Shown: positions 7,039 to 14,162, counted from the stretch's first letter. The stretch: 14,452 nucleotides of DNA from Bacillota bacterium (GCA_017523605.1 JAFWVZ010000245.1:1-14452); one strand, 5' to 3'. The notes: generated from the letters alone by a model not told the origin. Made by a program: numbers and translations.

Positions 7039-7892
7039 CGCTCATCCTCCGGAGCAAGGCTTCTGCGGCTTCCGCCGCCGGTACGTCCGGCCGCGCGGAT
7101 GCTTCCGACTTCCGCAGCTGCGTTCTTTTTCTTCTGCCTGTCCGGTTCCGCGGCCCTAAGGTAATTGGGCTGAGCGCTGTAGCAGTCCTTAAGCCGGCCC
7201 TCTTTAAAGAGCCTTGCAGCCAGCACCGCAACGCTGTCCGCGCGCTGAAGATAATGCTCCTCCGCCGCGAATTCCACGCCGAAAGCAGGCCCTTCACCGC
7301 AGCAGGGTCCTTCCAGATATGTCCTTATCTGTTCTTCGAACTTGCGGCTTCCGTCGCCCAGGAAGAACAGCGTATCTCCCTCGCGCGCTGCTTCGCGCAC
7401 AAGATCCAGATACTCTTCCAGAGCGTAAGCGCCCTCCGGGACAACAACCTCTACTTTGCCGCCGCCTTCTAAAACAGCGCTGTATGTGCGTGCCATTGCG
7501 CCCGTTCTTCTGAAAGCCGCCGCGTATACCTGGCTGCGCCTTGCGTCGAACAGCGGGCATATGAGAGTAGTAGCAGTGTAAGGCATTTCCGCGTACGCAA
7601 AACTCTCCAGCGTAGGAACTTCCACTATGGGCTTATTCCATACCTGGGCGAGGCCCTTGGCCGTTGCCATGCCTATGCGTATTCCGGTAAACGACCCCGG
7701 TCCGCAGGACACCGCAACAGCGTCCAGATCCGCGCCGCTTATTCCTTCATCCGCCATGAGTTCCGTTATCATGGGAACGCACTCGGAAAGATGGCTGAAC
7801 TCGCTGCCGTTGATCCTGTACGCAGCAACACCGTCTTTATATACAGCCGCCGAAGCCAGCGGTCCAGTTGTTTCTATAGCTAAGATCACCAT
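7035..7892 (-). CDS. tsaB: TsaB, scaffold and TsaD partner in t6A synthesis
   Basis: 285 aa. TsaB is an ASKHA-fold paralogue of TsaD with no catalysis of its own; it bridges TsaD and TsaE in the t6A complex. MVILAIETTG at the N-terminus, AVSCGPGSFTGIRIG (60-74) with MATAKGLA after it, and PLFDARRSQVYAAAF are diagnostic. The family core ends near YLR at residue 249; the remaining about 36 residues are basic, Ala/Gly/Arg-rich and predicted disordered, more than usual. The ATG at 7892 lies inside the end of tsaE (7-nt overlap), and its own stop overlaps the rimI start by 4 nt. No strong Shine-Dalgarno is seen. Identity is firm. Confidence 0.95.
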   Translation of the reverse strand: MVILAIETTGPLASAAVYKDGVAAYRINGSEFSHLSECVPMITELMADEGISGADLDAVAVSCGPGSFTGIRIGMATAKGLAQVWNKPIVEVPTLESFAYAEMPYTATTLICPLFDARRSQVYAAAFRRTGAMARTYSAVLEGGGKVEVVVPEGAYALEEYLDLVREAAREGDTLFFLGDGSRKFEEQIRTYLEGPCCGEGPAFGVEFAAEEHYLQRADSVAVLAARLFKEGRLKDCYSAQPNYLRAAEPDRQKKKNAAAEVGSIRAAGRTGGGSRRSLAPEDER

Positions 7893-8311
7893 TCTATCTC
7901 GCAGATCCTCTCGTCATCCAGATCTCCGTAGCTAAGGGCTATCCACTTCGTGTCAGGGGGCAGTATGTCCTCTATGAGGTCCGCCCACTCTATTACGCAC
8001 ACCCAGTCGCCGCCCAGATACTCCTCGAAGCCTATCTCGAAGAGCTCATCCGGGTCATGGACCCTGTATACGTCGAAATGGCACATGGGTATCCTCCCGC
8101 TTACGTACTCCATGAGCACGGTAAACGTAGGGCTGGCCAGCCTTTCGGTAACGCCCAGGCCTTTTGCTATCGCCTGCGTAAGAGCTGTCTTTCCGGCACC
8201 CAAAGGCCCGGTAAGCGCTATCACATCGCCGGGCTTCAGACCGTCCGCTATGCGCTTGCCCAGAGCAAGAGTATCCTCCAGTTTTTTAAGAACAATAGTT
8301 TCTTTTTCCAT
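7886..8311 (-). CDS. tsaE: TsaE, ATPase of the t6A complex
   Basis: 141 aa, a P-loop ATPase (YjeE family) that turns over with the TsaB-TsaD complex in t6A synthesis. Walker A is GPLGAGKT (35-42), followed by SPTFTVLMEY (59-68), HFDVYRV (77-83) and VIEWADLIEDILP near 105-117, all typical. An upstream TTG at 8314 is possible, but the ATG at 8311, which overlaps the previous stop as TGATG, is preferred. Its own stop lies 7 nt inside tsaB. Identity is firm. Confidence 0.95.
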   Translation of the reverse strand: MEKETIVLKKLEDTLALGKRIADGLKPGDVIALTGPLGAGKTALTQAIAKGLGVTERLASPTFTVLMEYVSGRIPMCHFDVYRVHDPDELFEIGFEEYLGGDWVCVIEWADLIEDILPPDTKWIALSYGDLDDERICEIEW

Positions 8312-8793
8312 CAATCCACAAGAAGCACGGGGATATCCGGCTTTGTATTGGTGTACAGTCTGTGCATGGACGTAGTGGTGGCGGCAAGTTCGCCGTTTAC
8401 GATGATGTCCGTGCGCACGGTGCAGTTGTGCTTGCTAACGTTGATCACTTGAGAACGAAGCCTCATTACGTCGCCTATGTGTATTGCCCTCAGAAAGCTG
8501 ACGCTCATGTCCATGGTAGGCGAAGAATTGCCCGTACCGGTCTCGTAAGCCGCAAGTCCGGCCGCCGTGTCCGCAAGCATCATTATTATTCCGCCGTGGA
8601 CGTTGCCGTAGCGGTTGGCGTCGTAATCCGTGGTAACGTGCACGAACTCCACCCAGCCTGCTTCCCAGTCCGAATCGCTGTACTCGAAATTATAATCTTT
8701 GTAGAATGTTGCAAGAGCGTTGGCGTGCTTTATGTATTCCGCCATGTGCTCCTGTATCTCTTTGTCCGATGCGGCAAGCGCAAAAACACTCAT
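8311..8793 (-). CDS. PaaI-type hotdog-fold acyl-CoA thioesterase
   Basis: About 160 aa, a hotdog-fold thioesterase of the PaaI/YdiI type that hydrolyses acyl- or aryl-CoA. NRYGNVHGGIIMMLADTAAGLAAY shows the HGG motif and the following Asp of the active-site helix. MDMSVSFLRAIHIGDVMRLRSQV fits the central strand with the substrate edge. The N-terminal extension of about 40 residues is longer than in many PaaI proteins. A frame opens at TTG 8823, but GGAGG (minus strand of 8798-8802) sits just before ATGs at 8796 and 8793, so the start is placed at 8793. The gene follows ribU by about 60 nt and its stop overlaps tsaE by 1 nt. The substrate cannot be read from the sequence; it may recycle CoA esters. 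Confidence 0.85.
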   Translation of the reverse strand: MSVFALAASDKEIQEHMAEYIKHANALATFYKDYNFEYSDSDWEAGWVEFVHVTTDYDANRYGNVHGGIIMMLADTAAGLAAYETGTGNSSPTMDMSVSFLRAIHIGDVMRLRSQVINVSKHNCTVRTDIIVNGELAATTTSMHRLYTNTKPDIPVLLVD

Positions 8794-8854
8794 CATCCCT
8801 CCAAGGCCAAAGGCCCCATGCAATCAATATACGACGGATCCGGGCCGTGCATCA

Positions 8855-9544
8855 TCAGATCTTTCCGGTAAGCACCAGCGCCATCATCACGAAGCTTACG
8901 AGAAGCACGAACGATACGGCCGCTACTCCCCACTTTACGCTTCCCTTGCCGGACTTGGAAGCCTCGACAAGCTTTGCTTTTCTGAGTGCGGTTACCACGG
9001 GCTTATAAAGAAGCATTGCCAGCGTGGCGTTTATGCCGCCCTTGACCAGATTGAACGGCAGGAACACTGGTATAAGTATTCCTACTACTCTGGACCTTTC
9101 CACGTGCATGTAGAGCGGTGTAAGCAGCCAGTTCCACAGCAGCATCACTATGGTCATTACCACTACGCCGGATACGAGTCCGATTATGGCGCCCTTCATC
9201 TTGTGGTCCTTCCTGTAGATGGCCGCCGCCGTGCAGGCGAACGCGCAGCTCTGCAGGATGTTCATCACCAGACCGATCACTCCGGTGGAACTGATGGTGA
9301 TCATCTCTATGAACGATACCACCACCGTTACGAAGAACGCAGACAGCGGCCCCATTATGAAGCCGGTTATTACGATTATCACGTCCTTAAGGTCGAACGA
9401 CAGGAAGCCCGATACCATGGGAAATACCGTGGATACCAGCTTTGCCGCGAACGCGATGGCCGTAAGCATTCCGAGAGTAGCCACCGTCTTGGCGCTCAGA
9501 TGTTTCTTGCTTTGGGCAATGCCCTTTTCCATTGTGTCTTTCAT
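8855..9544 (-). CDS. ribU: RibU-type riboflavin ECF transporter substrate-binding subunit
   Basis: 229 aa, an integral membrane protein with about six helices, typical of ECF S components. It captures the vitamin and works with a separate energising module (EcfT with two ATPases), not seen here. AKTVATLGMLTAIAFAAKLV begins helix 1, and FDLKDVIIVITGFIMGPLSAFFV matches the DxxD(I/V)...GFxxGP pattern of RibU. The C-terminus ends in a hydrophobic helix (VKWGVAAVSFVLLVSFVMMALVL). The FMN riboswitch just upstream (9599-9766) supports riboflavin as substrate. The ATG at 9544 has GGAGGG (minus strand of 9552-9557) 7 nt upstream. An ATG four codons in is a minor alternative. Substrate rests on the riboswitch plus family similarity. 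Confidence 0.9.
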   Translation of the reverse strand: MKDTMEKGIAQSKKHLSAKTVATLGMLTAIAFAAKLVSTVFPMVSGFLSFDLKDVIIVITGFIMGPLSAFFVTVVVSFIEMITISSTGVIGLVMNILQSCAFACTAAAIYRKDHKMKGAIIGLVSGVVVMTIVMLLWNWLLTPLYMHVERSRVVGILIPVFLPFNLVKGGINATLAMLLYKPVVTALRKAKLVEASKSGKGSVKWGVAAVSFVLLVSFVMMALVLTGKI

Positions 9545-9598
9545 TTTAGATCCCTCCGTAAAAAACTCCGGTTCCGGGATCTGTCAGGCTGCTGAAAC

Positions 9599-9623
9599 AA
9601 AAAGCCCCGACTATTTCGGGACT
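9599..9623 (-). terminator. Intrinsic terminator of the FMN riboswitch
   Basis: On the minus strand an 8-bp stem (9623-9616 with 9610-9603, one G-U pair) closes a 5-nt loop and ends in five T's (9603-9599). It lies between the FMN aptamer and ribU, as expected for an expression platform that stops transcription when FMN is bound. Confidence 0.8.
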
Positions 9624-9766
9624 TACAGCAAAATGAAGCTGCTTTCTTTCATCCGGACTGTAACCGTTGGTACCGGGATATACCGGTTCGGCCCTTGCGG
9701 GCTCGCGGACTCGTGGCTTCCGCCCTTTACCGCCAGTGGGGAATTCCGCCCCGCCCTGAAACAGAT
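9599..9766 (-). promoter_or_regulatory. FMN riboswitch (RFN element) upstream of ribU
   Basis: The aptamer runs on the minus strand from about 9766 to 9643. It contains the conserved blocks of the FMN class: CAGGGCGGGGCGGAATTCCCC, ACTGGCGGTA, AAGCC, GTCCGCGAGCCC, and GGTTACAGTCCGGATGAAAG near its 3' end. These form the P1-P6 junction that binds FMN. The downstream stem with T-run (9599-9623) is a transcriptional OFF switch. A separate promoter (9786-9814) precedes it. FMN is expected to repress ribU and anything read through from it. Confidence 0.93.
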
Positions 9767-9785
9767 CTCATTGTGTATTGAAATA

Positions 9786-9814
9786 ATTATATTACCTGAA
9801 AGCGCGCTGTTCAA
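9786..9814 (-). promoter_or_regulatory. Promoter of the FMN-riboswitch transcript
   Basis: On the minus strand TTGAAC (9814-9809), 17-bp spacer, and a perfect TATAAT (9791-9786). The start would be near 9779, about 13 nt before the aptamer. The best promoter match in the window. Confidence 0.85.
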
Positions 9815-9839
9815 CAGTAATTTGCCGAACGCCGCTGCA

Positions 9840-11030
9840 TCAGTCGGAAACGTCCACGTCCGGCGTTATGGTAATGCTGTAGCCGGGATACTCAGTCTGA
9901 AGTTCGTCGTAAAGGTGCTCCAGGACCTCGTGCACGTCCGCGTCGAAGCTGAGCACCACGTCGAAACGCATCCTCTTAGCCTCGGTATCCACGTAGAAGC
10001 CGTGCATCTGCAGCGCCCATCCGTGAGTCATTACTATCCTCTGTACGTCGTTCCTTATGTGGGCAGCAAGATCGTCCCCGGTGTTGTAGGCGTAGACGCC
10101 TATTCCGGTAAGGATGACGCCGGTCTTTCTGTAGACGGACTCCTCCACCCTTCTGGTAAGACGGTCCAGTTCCTCCACGGTCATGGTGTCGCGGAGCTCC
10201 AGGTGTACGGAACCGTAGTTCTTATCCGGGCCGTAGTTGTTGAGTATAAGGTCGTAGGCGCCCATAACCTCCGGTTCCTCGTTGATTATGCGCTTGATCT
10301 CCTTGGTGACCTCCACATCCGCGCGGCGGCCGAGTATGTCGCTTAAGGTATCGCGCATCATTTCGAATCCCGCGCGTATTATGAACAGCGCGATTATGAC
10401 GCCCACGTAAGCTTCCAGCGAGATGTGGAAGAATATGAATATGAGAGCGCTCACCAGCACGGAGAACGACAGTATCGCATCGAAAGTAGCGTCAGATCCG
10501 GAAGCCACCAGCGCGGCGGAGTTGACCTTCTCGCCCTGGCGCTTTACGTAGCGGCCAAGGAATATCTTGACCACCACCGCCACGGCTATTATTATCAGCG
10601 ATACCGTGGAATAATCCGGAGTCTGAGGCTCTATTATCTTCTTGATGGATTCTACAAGTGACGTTATGCCTGCGTAAAGAACAAGAGCGGCTACGAGCAG
10701 AGCAGTAAGATACTCTATGCGTCCGTGTCCGAGCGGGTGTTTCTTGTCCGGCTTCTTGCCGGCCAGCTTGGTTCCTATTATGGTGATCACGGAAGACAAA
10801 GCGTCCGACAGGTTGTTGACGGCGTCCAGAACTACGGCTATGGAGTGCGAGACTATGCCCACGACCGCCTTGAACGCAGCAAGAAGAACGTTGGCTCCTA
10901 TACCCACGAAACTTGTACGGATTATGGTCTTATCCCTTGTCTGAACGGCCTTTGCGGGGTCTGCCGGCACCTCCGCGGCTGCGGAGTTTTCTGGGTCCTT
11001 TTTCGGTTTTTCGTTATGAGCAGCAGACAT
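9840..11030 (-). CDS. CDF-family metal cation efflux protein, likely Mn-type
   Basis: 396 aa. Cation diffusion facilitators are membrane antiporters that export divalent metals. Six helices lie between about 38 and 225, with the typical LDAVNNLSDALSS in helix 2, HPLGHGRIEY (98-107) in the loop, and GSDATFDAILS in helix 5. The metal site reads NxxxD in helix 2 (Asn72, Asp76) and DxxxD in helix 5 (Asp180, Asp184) instead of the HxxxD of zinc exporters, a combination reported for manganese CDFs. The cytoplasmic domain is longer than in most CDFs: an ordinary dimerisation domain (about 230-315), then about 80 more residues ending in TPDVDVSD. The N-terminal 30 residues are hydrophilic and disordered. 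It follows plsY with a 4-nt gap and no clear Shine-Dalgarno. Family certain; metal inferred. Confidence 0.93.
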   Translation of the reverse strand: MSAAHNEKPKKDPENSAAAEVPADPAKAVQTRDKTIIRTSFVGIGANVLLAAFKAVVGIVSHSIAVVLDAVNNLSDALSSVITIIGTKLAGKKPDKKHPLGHGRIEYLTALLVAALVLYAGITSLVESIKKIIEPQTPDYSTVSLIIIAVAVVVKIFLGRYVKRQGEKVNSAALVASGSDATFDAILSFSVLVSALIFIFFHISLEAYVGVIIALFIIRAGFEMMRDTLSDILGRRADVEVTKEIKRIINEEPEVMGAYDLILNNYGPDKNYGSVHLELRDTMTVEELDRLTRRVEESVYRKTGVILTGIGVYAYNTGDDLAAHIRNDVQRIVMTHGWALQMHGFYVDTEAKRMRFDVVLSFDADVHEVLEHLYDELQTEYPGYSITITPDVDVSD

Positions 11031-11034
11031 TGAT

Positions 11035-11610
11035 CTATTTCTTAAAATTCAGGGGAGGTTCCTCGCCCTTAAGAAGCCTTTTGATGTTGGACTTGTGTTT
11101 GAAAATGATTATGGCAGCTATGACCAGCGCGTAGGGCCAGAAACCATGCTCCAGAAATACGCTGAGCACTGCAAGCCCCGCCGCGGCCACGATGGAGCCC
11201 ACGGACATGCGCCTGCTTATAAGCACCATAATAAGCGCTATGGCGAGCGCACAGAGCGCAAGCTTCCAGTTTACCGACAATGCCGCTCCGAACGCTGCAG
11301 CGACCCCTTTTCCGCCTTTAAAGCCGTAAAACACGGGCAGTATGTGTCCGATCATTACGGCAACGGCGCAGATGTACGCGCAAGTGCGGCCTTCTATGCT
11401 TCCCAGGCCTACCGCAAGGGCGCCCTTGCCTATGTCCACTATAAGGGAGACGAGAGCAGCTTTCTTTCCCAGCACCCTGAGCGTATTGGTAGTGCCGGCG
11501 TTTCCGCTGCCTTCCTTACGTATGTCTACGCCTGCAAGCTTTCCCTGTATTATGGACGGATTGATGCAGCCCAGCAGATATGCAATTACGATGAACACGT
11601 AAAACATCAT
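11035..11610 (-). CDS. plsY: Glycerol-3-phosphate acyltransferase PlsY
   Basis: 191 aa, integral membrane. PlsY moves the acyl group from acyl-phosphate (made by PlsX) onto glycerol-3-phosphate to give lysophosphatidic acid. Motif 1 is GSGNAGTTN (34-42), motif 2 GFKGGKG (96-102), and motif 3 is the C-terminal HKSNIKRLLKGEE, all intact. There are about five membrane helices. The ATG at 11610 overlaps the plsX stop as ATGA; a second ATG follows at 11607. GAGG sits about 10 nt upstream. Length and motifs match the family well. Confidence 0.97.
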   Translation of the reverse strand: MMFYVFIVIAYLLGCINPSIIQGKLAGVDIRKEGSGNAGTTNTLRVLGKKAALVSLIVDIGKGALAVGLGSIEGRTCAYICAVAVMIGHILPVFYGFKGGKGVAAAFGAALSVNWKLALCALAIALIMVLISRRMSVGSIVAAAGLAVLSVFLEHGFWPYALVIAAIIIFKHKSNIKRLLKGEEPPLNFKK

Positions 11611-12563
11611 TTTATGTTAGCCTCTATAAGCCCTACCACGTTCTGCTTAGCAAATTCCGAAGCCTTAAGGACAGCGTTCATTACCGCCTTGGGGCCGGAG
11701 GATCCGTGCATCTTTATTACTGGCCTTGTGATGCCCAGTATGGGAGCTCCGCCGTATTCGGAGTAGTCCGTTCTGGACGCCAGTGCCGCCAGCATCTCCT
11801 TGGGAAGCTTCTGCTTCATGAGCCCTACCATCTGGCCGAACATGCCCTCGGTAAGCTTAAGGATTATGTTTCCGGTAAATCCGTCCGCAACGATAACGTC
11901 GCAGGCTCCGGCCGGTATGTCCCTGGCTTCTATGTTTCCGGTAAAGTTAAGACCGCTCTCGGAGAGCAGTTCGTAAGCTTTCTTGGTAAGCTGCGTGCCC
12001 TTTTCGGCCTCTGCGCCTATGTTGGCGAGAGCTACCTTGGGGTTCTCCCTGCCGAGCACCTGCTCCATGTAGATGCTTCCCATAAGCCCGAACTCGCAGA
12101 GGTTTCTGGGCTTGCACTCGGCGTTGGCTCCTGCATCCACCAGCAGCGACACTCTGCCGTTGAGCGACGGGTACAGCGAGCAGATGGCGGGACGCTCTAT
12201 TCCCTTTATGCGCCCGCAGATCAGAAGTCCTCCGGCCAGCAGAGCGCCTGTGCTTCCCGCGGAAACGAACGCGTCCGCGAATCCGTCCTTAAGTATGTTG
12301 AGCGCCGTAACGATGGTGGAACCGGTCTTGGTCTTGATGGCCCTTACCGGCGCGTCGTCGTTGGTTATTACATCGTTTGCGCCTACTATTATGATGTTCT
12401 GAGGTATCCCGTCCGGGCATTCCTCGCAGAGCAGTTCGAAGATCTCCGTCTTAGGCCCTACGAGTATTATCTGGTCCTCCGTTTTGGCGGCAGCCAGCAC
12501 AGCGCCCTTTACTATTGCCTGGGGAGCGTTGTCTCCGCCCATTGCGTCCAGCAGTATCCTCAT
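11607..12563 (-). CDS. plsX: Phosphate acyltransferase PlsX
   Basis: 318 aa, a peripheral membrane enzyme. PlsX converts acyl-ACP and phosphate to acyl-phosphate, the donor used by PlsY, the next gene. MRILLDAMGGDNAPQ at the N-terminus, AFVSAGSTGALLAGG (109-123), SLLVDAGANAECKP (139-152), ALANIGAEAEKGTQL and VIVADGFTGNIILKLTEG are diagnostic. The ATG at 12563 has GGAGG (minus strand of 12570-12574) 6 nt upstream. In many Bacillota plsX sits with fapR or rpmF and fab genes; here it starts its own operon plsX-plsY-CDF with a promoter at 12597-12625. No FapR operator is visible. Identity is firm. Confidence 0.98.
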   Translation of the reverse strand: MRILLDAMGGDNAPQAIVKGAVLAAAKTEDQIILVGPKTEIFELLCEECPDGIPQNIIIVGANDVITNDDAPVRAIKTKTGSTIVTALNILKDGFADAFVSAGSTGALLAGGLLICGRIKGIERPAICSLYPSLNGRVSLLVDAGANAECKPRNLCEFGLMGSIYMEQVLGRENPKVALANIGAEAEKGTQLTKKAYELLSESGLNFTGNIEARDIPAGACDVIVADGFTGNIILKLTEGMFGQMVGLMKQKLPKEMLAALASRTDYSEYGGAPILGITRPVIKMHGSSGPKAVMNAVLKASEFAKQNVVGLIEANIK

Positions 12564-12596
12564 CGTATTCCTCCGGTTTATGTAGAATTAAATTAG

Positions 12597-12625
12597 ATTA
12601 TACTATCTTTCGGGACATTATTAAA
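12597..12625 (-). promoter_or_regulatory. Promoter of plsX-plsY-CDF
   Basis: Perfect TATAAT on the minus strand (12602-12597) with a weak -35 TTTAAT (12625-12620), spacer 17 bp. It lies about 34 nt before the plsX ATG in the AT-rich gap between plsX and the CPBP gene. No terminator-like hairpin was seen in that gap. Confidence 0.65.
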
Positions 12626-12661
12626 GTGAAATGCTTGTGTTTATTGCGCAATTCAGCCTAG

Positions 12662-13681
12662 TCACAGCAAAAGGTCCTTGAATACGGTAAGCGCCATCAT
12701 TGCAAAGCAGGCGATCGTAAACAGTATCATGCCCGCGTTAAGCCAGACGGTGCGGAACGCATGGCCTTTGGGGATCTGCATTTCGGCGGGTTCCAGGGAG
12801 ATGCTCTTTCTGTGCCTGAAGAACAGCACAAGACCGGCGACTGCAAGCACAAGAGTCACTACTGTGTACAGGAAGAACAAAGCGACTGCGGGAGTGATCA
12901 TGCCGAACACCTCCGCGGCATTCTCCGGATCGAATCCCCCGTTTATAAGCGCGCTGACACTTTCGTTCGTAACGAGCGATCCCGATACTATGCCACCCCA
13001 GAAGTTTATGATCATGTGCATGCATACAGTATAGCGAAGTTTCCCTGTCTTTACGTATACATAACCGAACACCAGCCCCAGAGCCATCGCATAGAAGAAC
13101 TGCGACAGATTGCCGTGGAACAGTCCGAACATCACCGCCGTTGCAATGATAGCTGTCCCCTGCCCGTAAACATTCATGCGGTCGATGAGGAGCTTCCGGA
13201 AGAATAGCTCCTCGAAAAACGGAGCCAGTATCACAGTCAGTACGAACAGCGCCGGCATAGGGATGTCGCTAAGCACCAGAGCCTCTACAGGATCGGAGAT
13301 GCTGACCCCGAGAAGATCCGATATGACGGAATTGATCAGGTTTCCGAACAGATTCCCGCCGTACATCAGGAAAAAGCAGATAACGAGCAGCCTGAAAAAA
13401 CGCCTTGCGCCGAGATCCTGCTGCTCAAGAGGGTACTTCTGCACAGACCGCATGATAAGATGCCCTGCCGGGAAAGCTATGCAGTACATCGGAACGTACG
13501 AGAGCAGCAAAAGAACGATAACGTTCCTGATGCTTGCACGGCCCAGCGCGATGCCGGCGAGGATCTGTACGCCGTAAGTAACTATGAGCATGACGAAAAC
13601 AGCAATTCCCAGGCGCGAGAATGCGGCCCTTGCCCGGCTCAGGTCCGTTATTTCATACGATGCGGCTGTTCTTTCTTCCAT
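12662..13681 (-). CDS. CPBP-family intramembrane metalloprotease
   Basis: 339 aa, polytopic (about eight helices). CPBP/Abi proteins are homologues of the CAAX protease Rce1; in bacteria they serve in peptide processing, bacteriocin immunity or signalling. All three motifs are intact: EExxxR (Glu157, Glu158, Arg162 in PFFEELFFRKLL), FxxxH (Phe185, His189 in FGLFHG) and HxxxN (His222, Asn226 in HMIINF), which bind the metal. About 60 residues before the first helix region and a C-terminal helix (about 316-338) extend the core. The ATG at 13681 has GAGG 8 nt upstream and its own promoter (13735-13743), so it is probably monocistronic. Nearby genes give no hint of its substrate. Confidence 0.9.
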   Translation of the reverse strand: MEERTAASYEITDLSRARAAFSRLGIAVFVMLIVTYGVQILAGIALGRASIRNVIVLLLLSYVPMYCIAFPAGHLIMRSVQKYPLEQQDLGARRFFRLLVICFFLMYGGNLFGNLINSVISDLLGVSISDPVEALVLSDIPMPALFVLTVILAPFFEELFFRKLLIDRMNVYGQGTAIIATAVMFGLFHGNLSQFFYAMALGLVFGYVYVKTGKLRYTVCMHMIINFWGGIVSGSLVTNESVSALINGGFDPENAAEVFGMITPAVALFFLYTVVTLVLAVAGLVLFFRHRKSISLEPAEMQIPKGHAFRTVWLNAGMILFTIACFAMMALTVFKDLLL

Positions 13682-13734
13682 TCCGTTTTCCTCTTCGACG
13701 GGTGTGCCGTCGCTAATGAGAGCTGCACTAACGT

Positions 13735-13743
13735 ATTATACCA
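13735..13743 (-). promoter_or_regulatory. Extended -10 promoter of the CPBP gene
   Basis: On the minus strand TGG-TATAAT (13743 to 13735), a perfect -10 with the TGn extension. No good -35 is seen, as is common for extended -10 promoters. Transcription would start near 13728, giving a leader of about 45 nt. Confidence 0.65.
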
Positions 13744-13779
13744 TATGCGCGGAGCATTCTTACTATCATCATTGTTCAA

Positions 13780-13968
13780 GTCCGGCCTGCGCAGGTCCGC
13801 AGGTGTGTTTTCTCGGCCGACTGCGCGGCTTCACGCCAAGCCTTTCCGTGTACCGCATCGGATCGCACAGTACTCCGTCCGTGCTATCCGGCGGTACATT
13901 GCGGAAAGTCTTTTCTACCGCTCCGTAATGGCCTTAAAAACACACACCTGCGGACCACGCGGCCGGAC
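13780..13968 (-). ncRNA. Long rod-like inverted repeat, possible 6S-like RNA
   Basis: A long imperfect hairpin with no convincing gene. Outer helix: 13780-13787 with 13961-13968 (8 of 8), then 13794-13803 with 13947-13956 (10 of 10), then 13804-13811 with 13938-13946 (one bulge), then a GGCC pairing of 13815-13818 with 13930-13933. A bubble follows, and an inner helix: 13842-13848 with 13902-13908, 13850-13856 with 13891-13897, 13860-13863 with 13886-13889, and 13865-13868 with 13881-13884. Read on the minus strand, one side of the bubble holds a small hairpin (GGCTT/AAGCC, 13842-13827) on its 3' side, as in 6S RNA. Position 13869/13880 is a G-U pair only on the minus strand. No clear promoter or T-run was found, so a DNA palindrome or MITE-like repeat is not excluded. 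The type and strand are tentative. Confidence 0.35.
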
Positions 13969-13980
13969 CTTCTTACAAAA

Positions 13981-14156
13981 TGATCACTGCAAATATAGAG
14001 GCGCGTACAGTTCCCGGCGCGGACAATTGGGGAACCCGGTCCTCTGCGACTGACAAGCCTAAGGCGCCGGCAGAGCAGAAGTACCGCTGGGAGGGGCCCC
14101 ATTAGCGGGAGCGTGTCCGCAAGGGAACTGTTCGCGCCGTAAACGTGCAGCGATCG
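13981..14156 (-). ncRNA. Second long rod-like inverted repeat next to tuf
   Basis: Adjacent to the first (12 bp apart), a similar imperfect rod. Pairings: 13982-13991 with 14146-14155 (one position that is G-U on the minus strand only), 14000-14015 with 14123-14138 (15 of 16), 14019-14024 with 14115-14120, 14029-14032 with 14097-14100, then a 14042-14047 with 14070-14075 helix closing a loop of about 22 nt. An internal bubble interrupts the rod (about 14101-14114 against 14025-14028). The ends of the rod pair with each other. It lies just below the tuf terminator, so an independent minus-strand promoter is hard to place. It may be an RNA related in shape to its neighbour, or a palindromic repeat. 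No sequence similarity between the two rods was obvious. The region 13744-14217 otherwise holds nothing I can support. Confidence 0.3.
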
Positions 14157-14162
14157 GCATGC

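Noticed and set aside
5530..7164. Plus-strand open frame of 544 aa
   Set aside because: It lies fully opposite tsaD and rimI, whose motifs are intact, and runs across their junction. A chance frame in GC-rich DNA.
9623..9814. Minus-strand open frame of 63 aa before ribU
   Set aside because: It covers the FMN aptamer and promoter; no family resemblance and no start signal.
12564..12661. FapR operator before plsX
   Set aside because: No TTAGTACCTNNTACTAA-like palindrome is present around the plsX promoter.
13460..14053. Plus-strand frame of 197 aa and smaller frames in the 13744-14160 gap
   Set aside because: Part is opposite the CPBP gene and the rest runs through the inverted repeats; no domain, no Shine-Dalgarno, and codon patterns unlike the neighbours.
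13744..14160. RNase P RNA, tmRNA, SRP RNA or tRNA in the gap near tuf
   Set aside because: The conserved GAGGAAAGUCC of RNase P, the CCACCA end of tmRNA, the SRP GGAAGCAGC-type motif and a T-loop GGTTCGANTCC were all looked for and not found on either strand.
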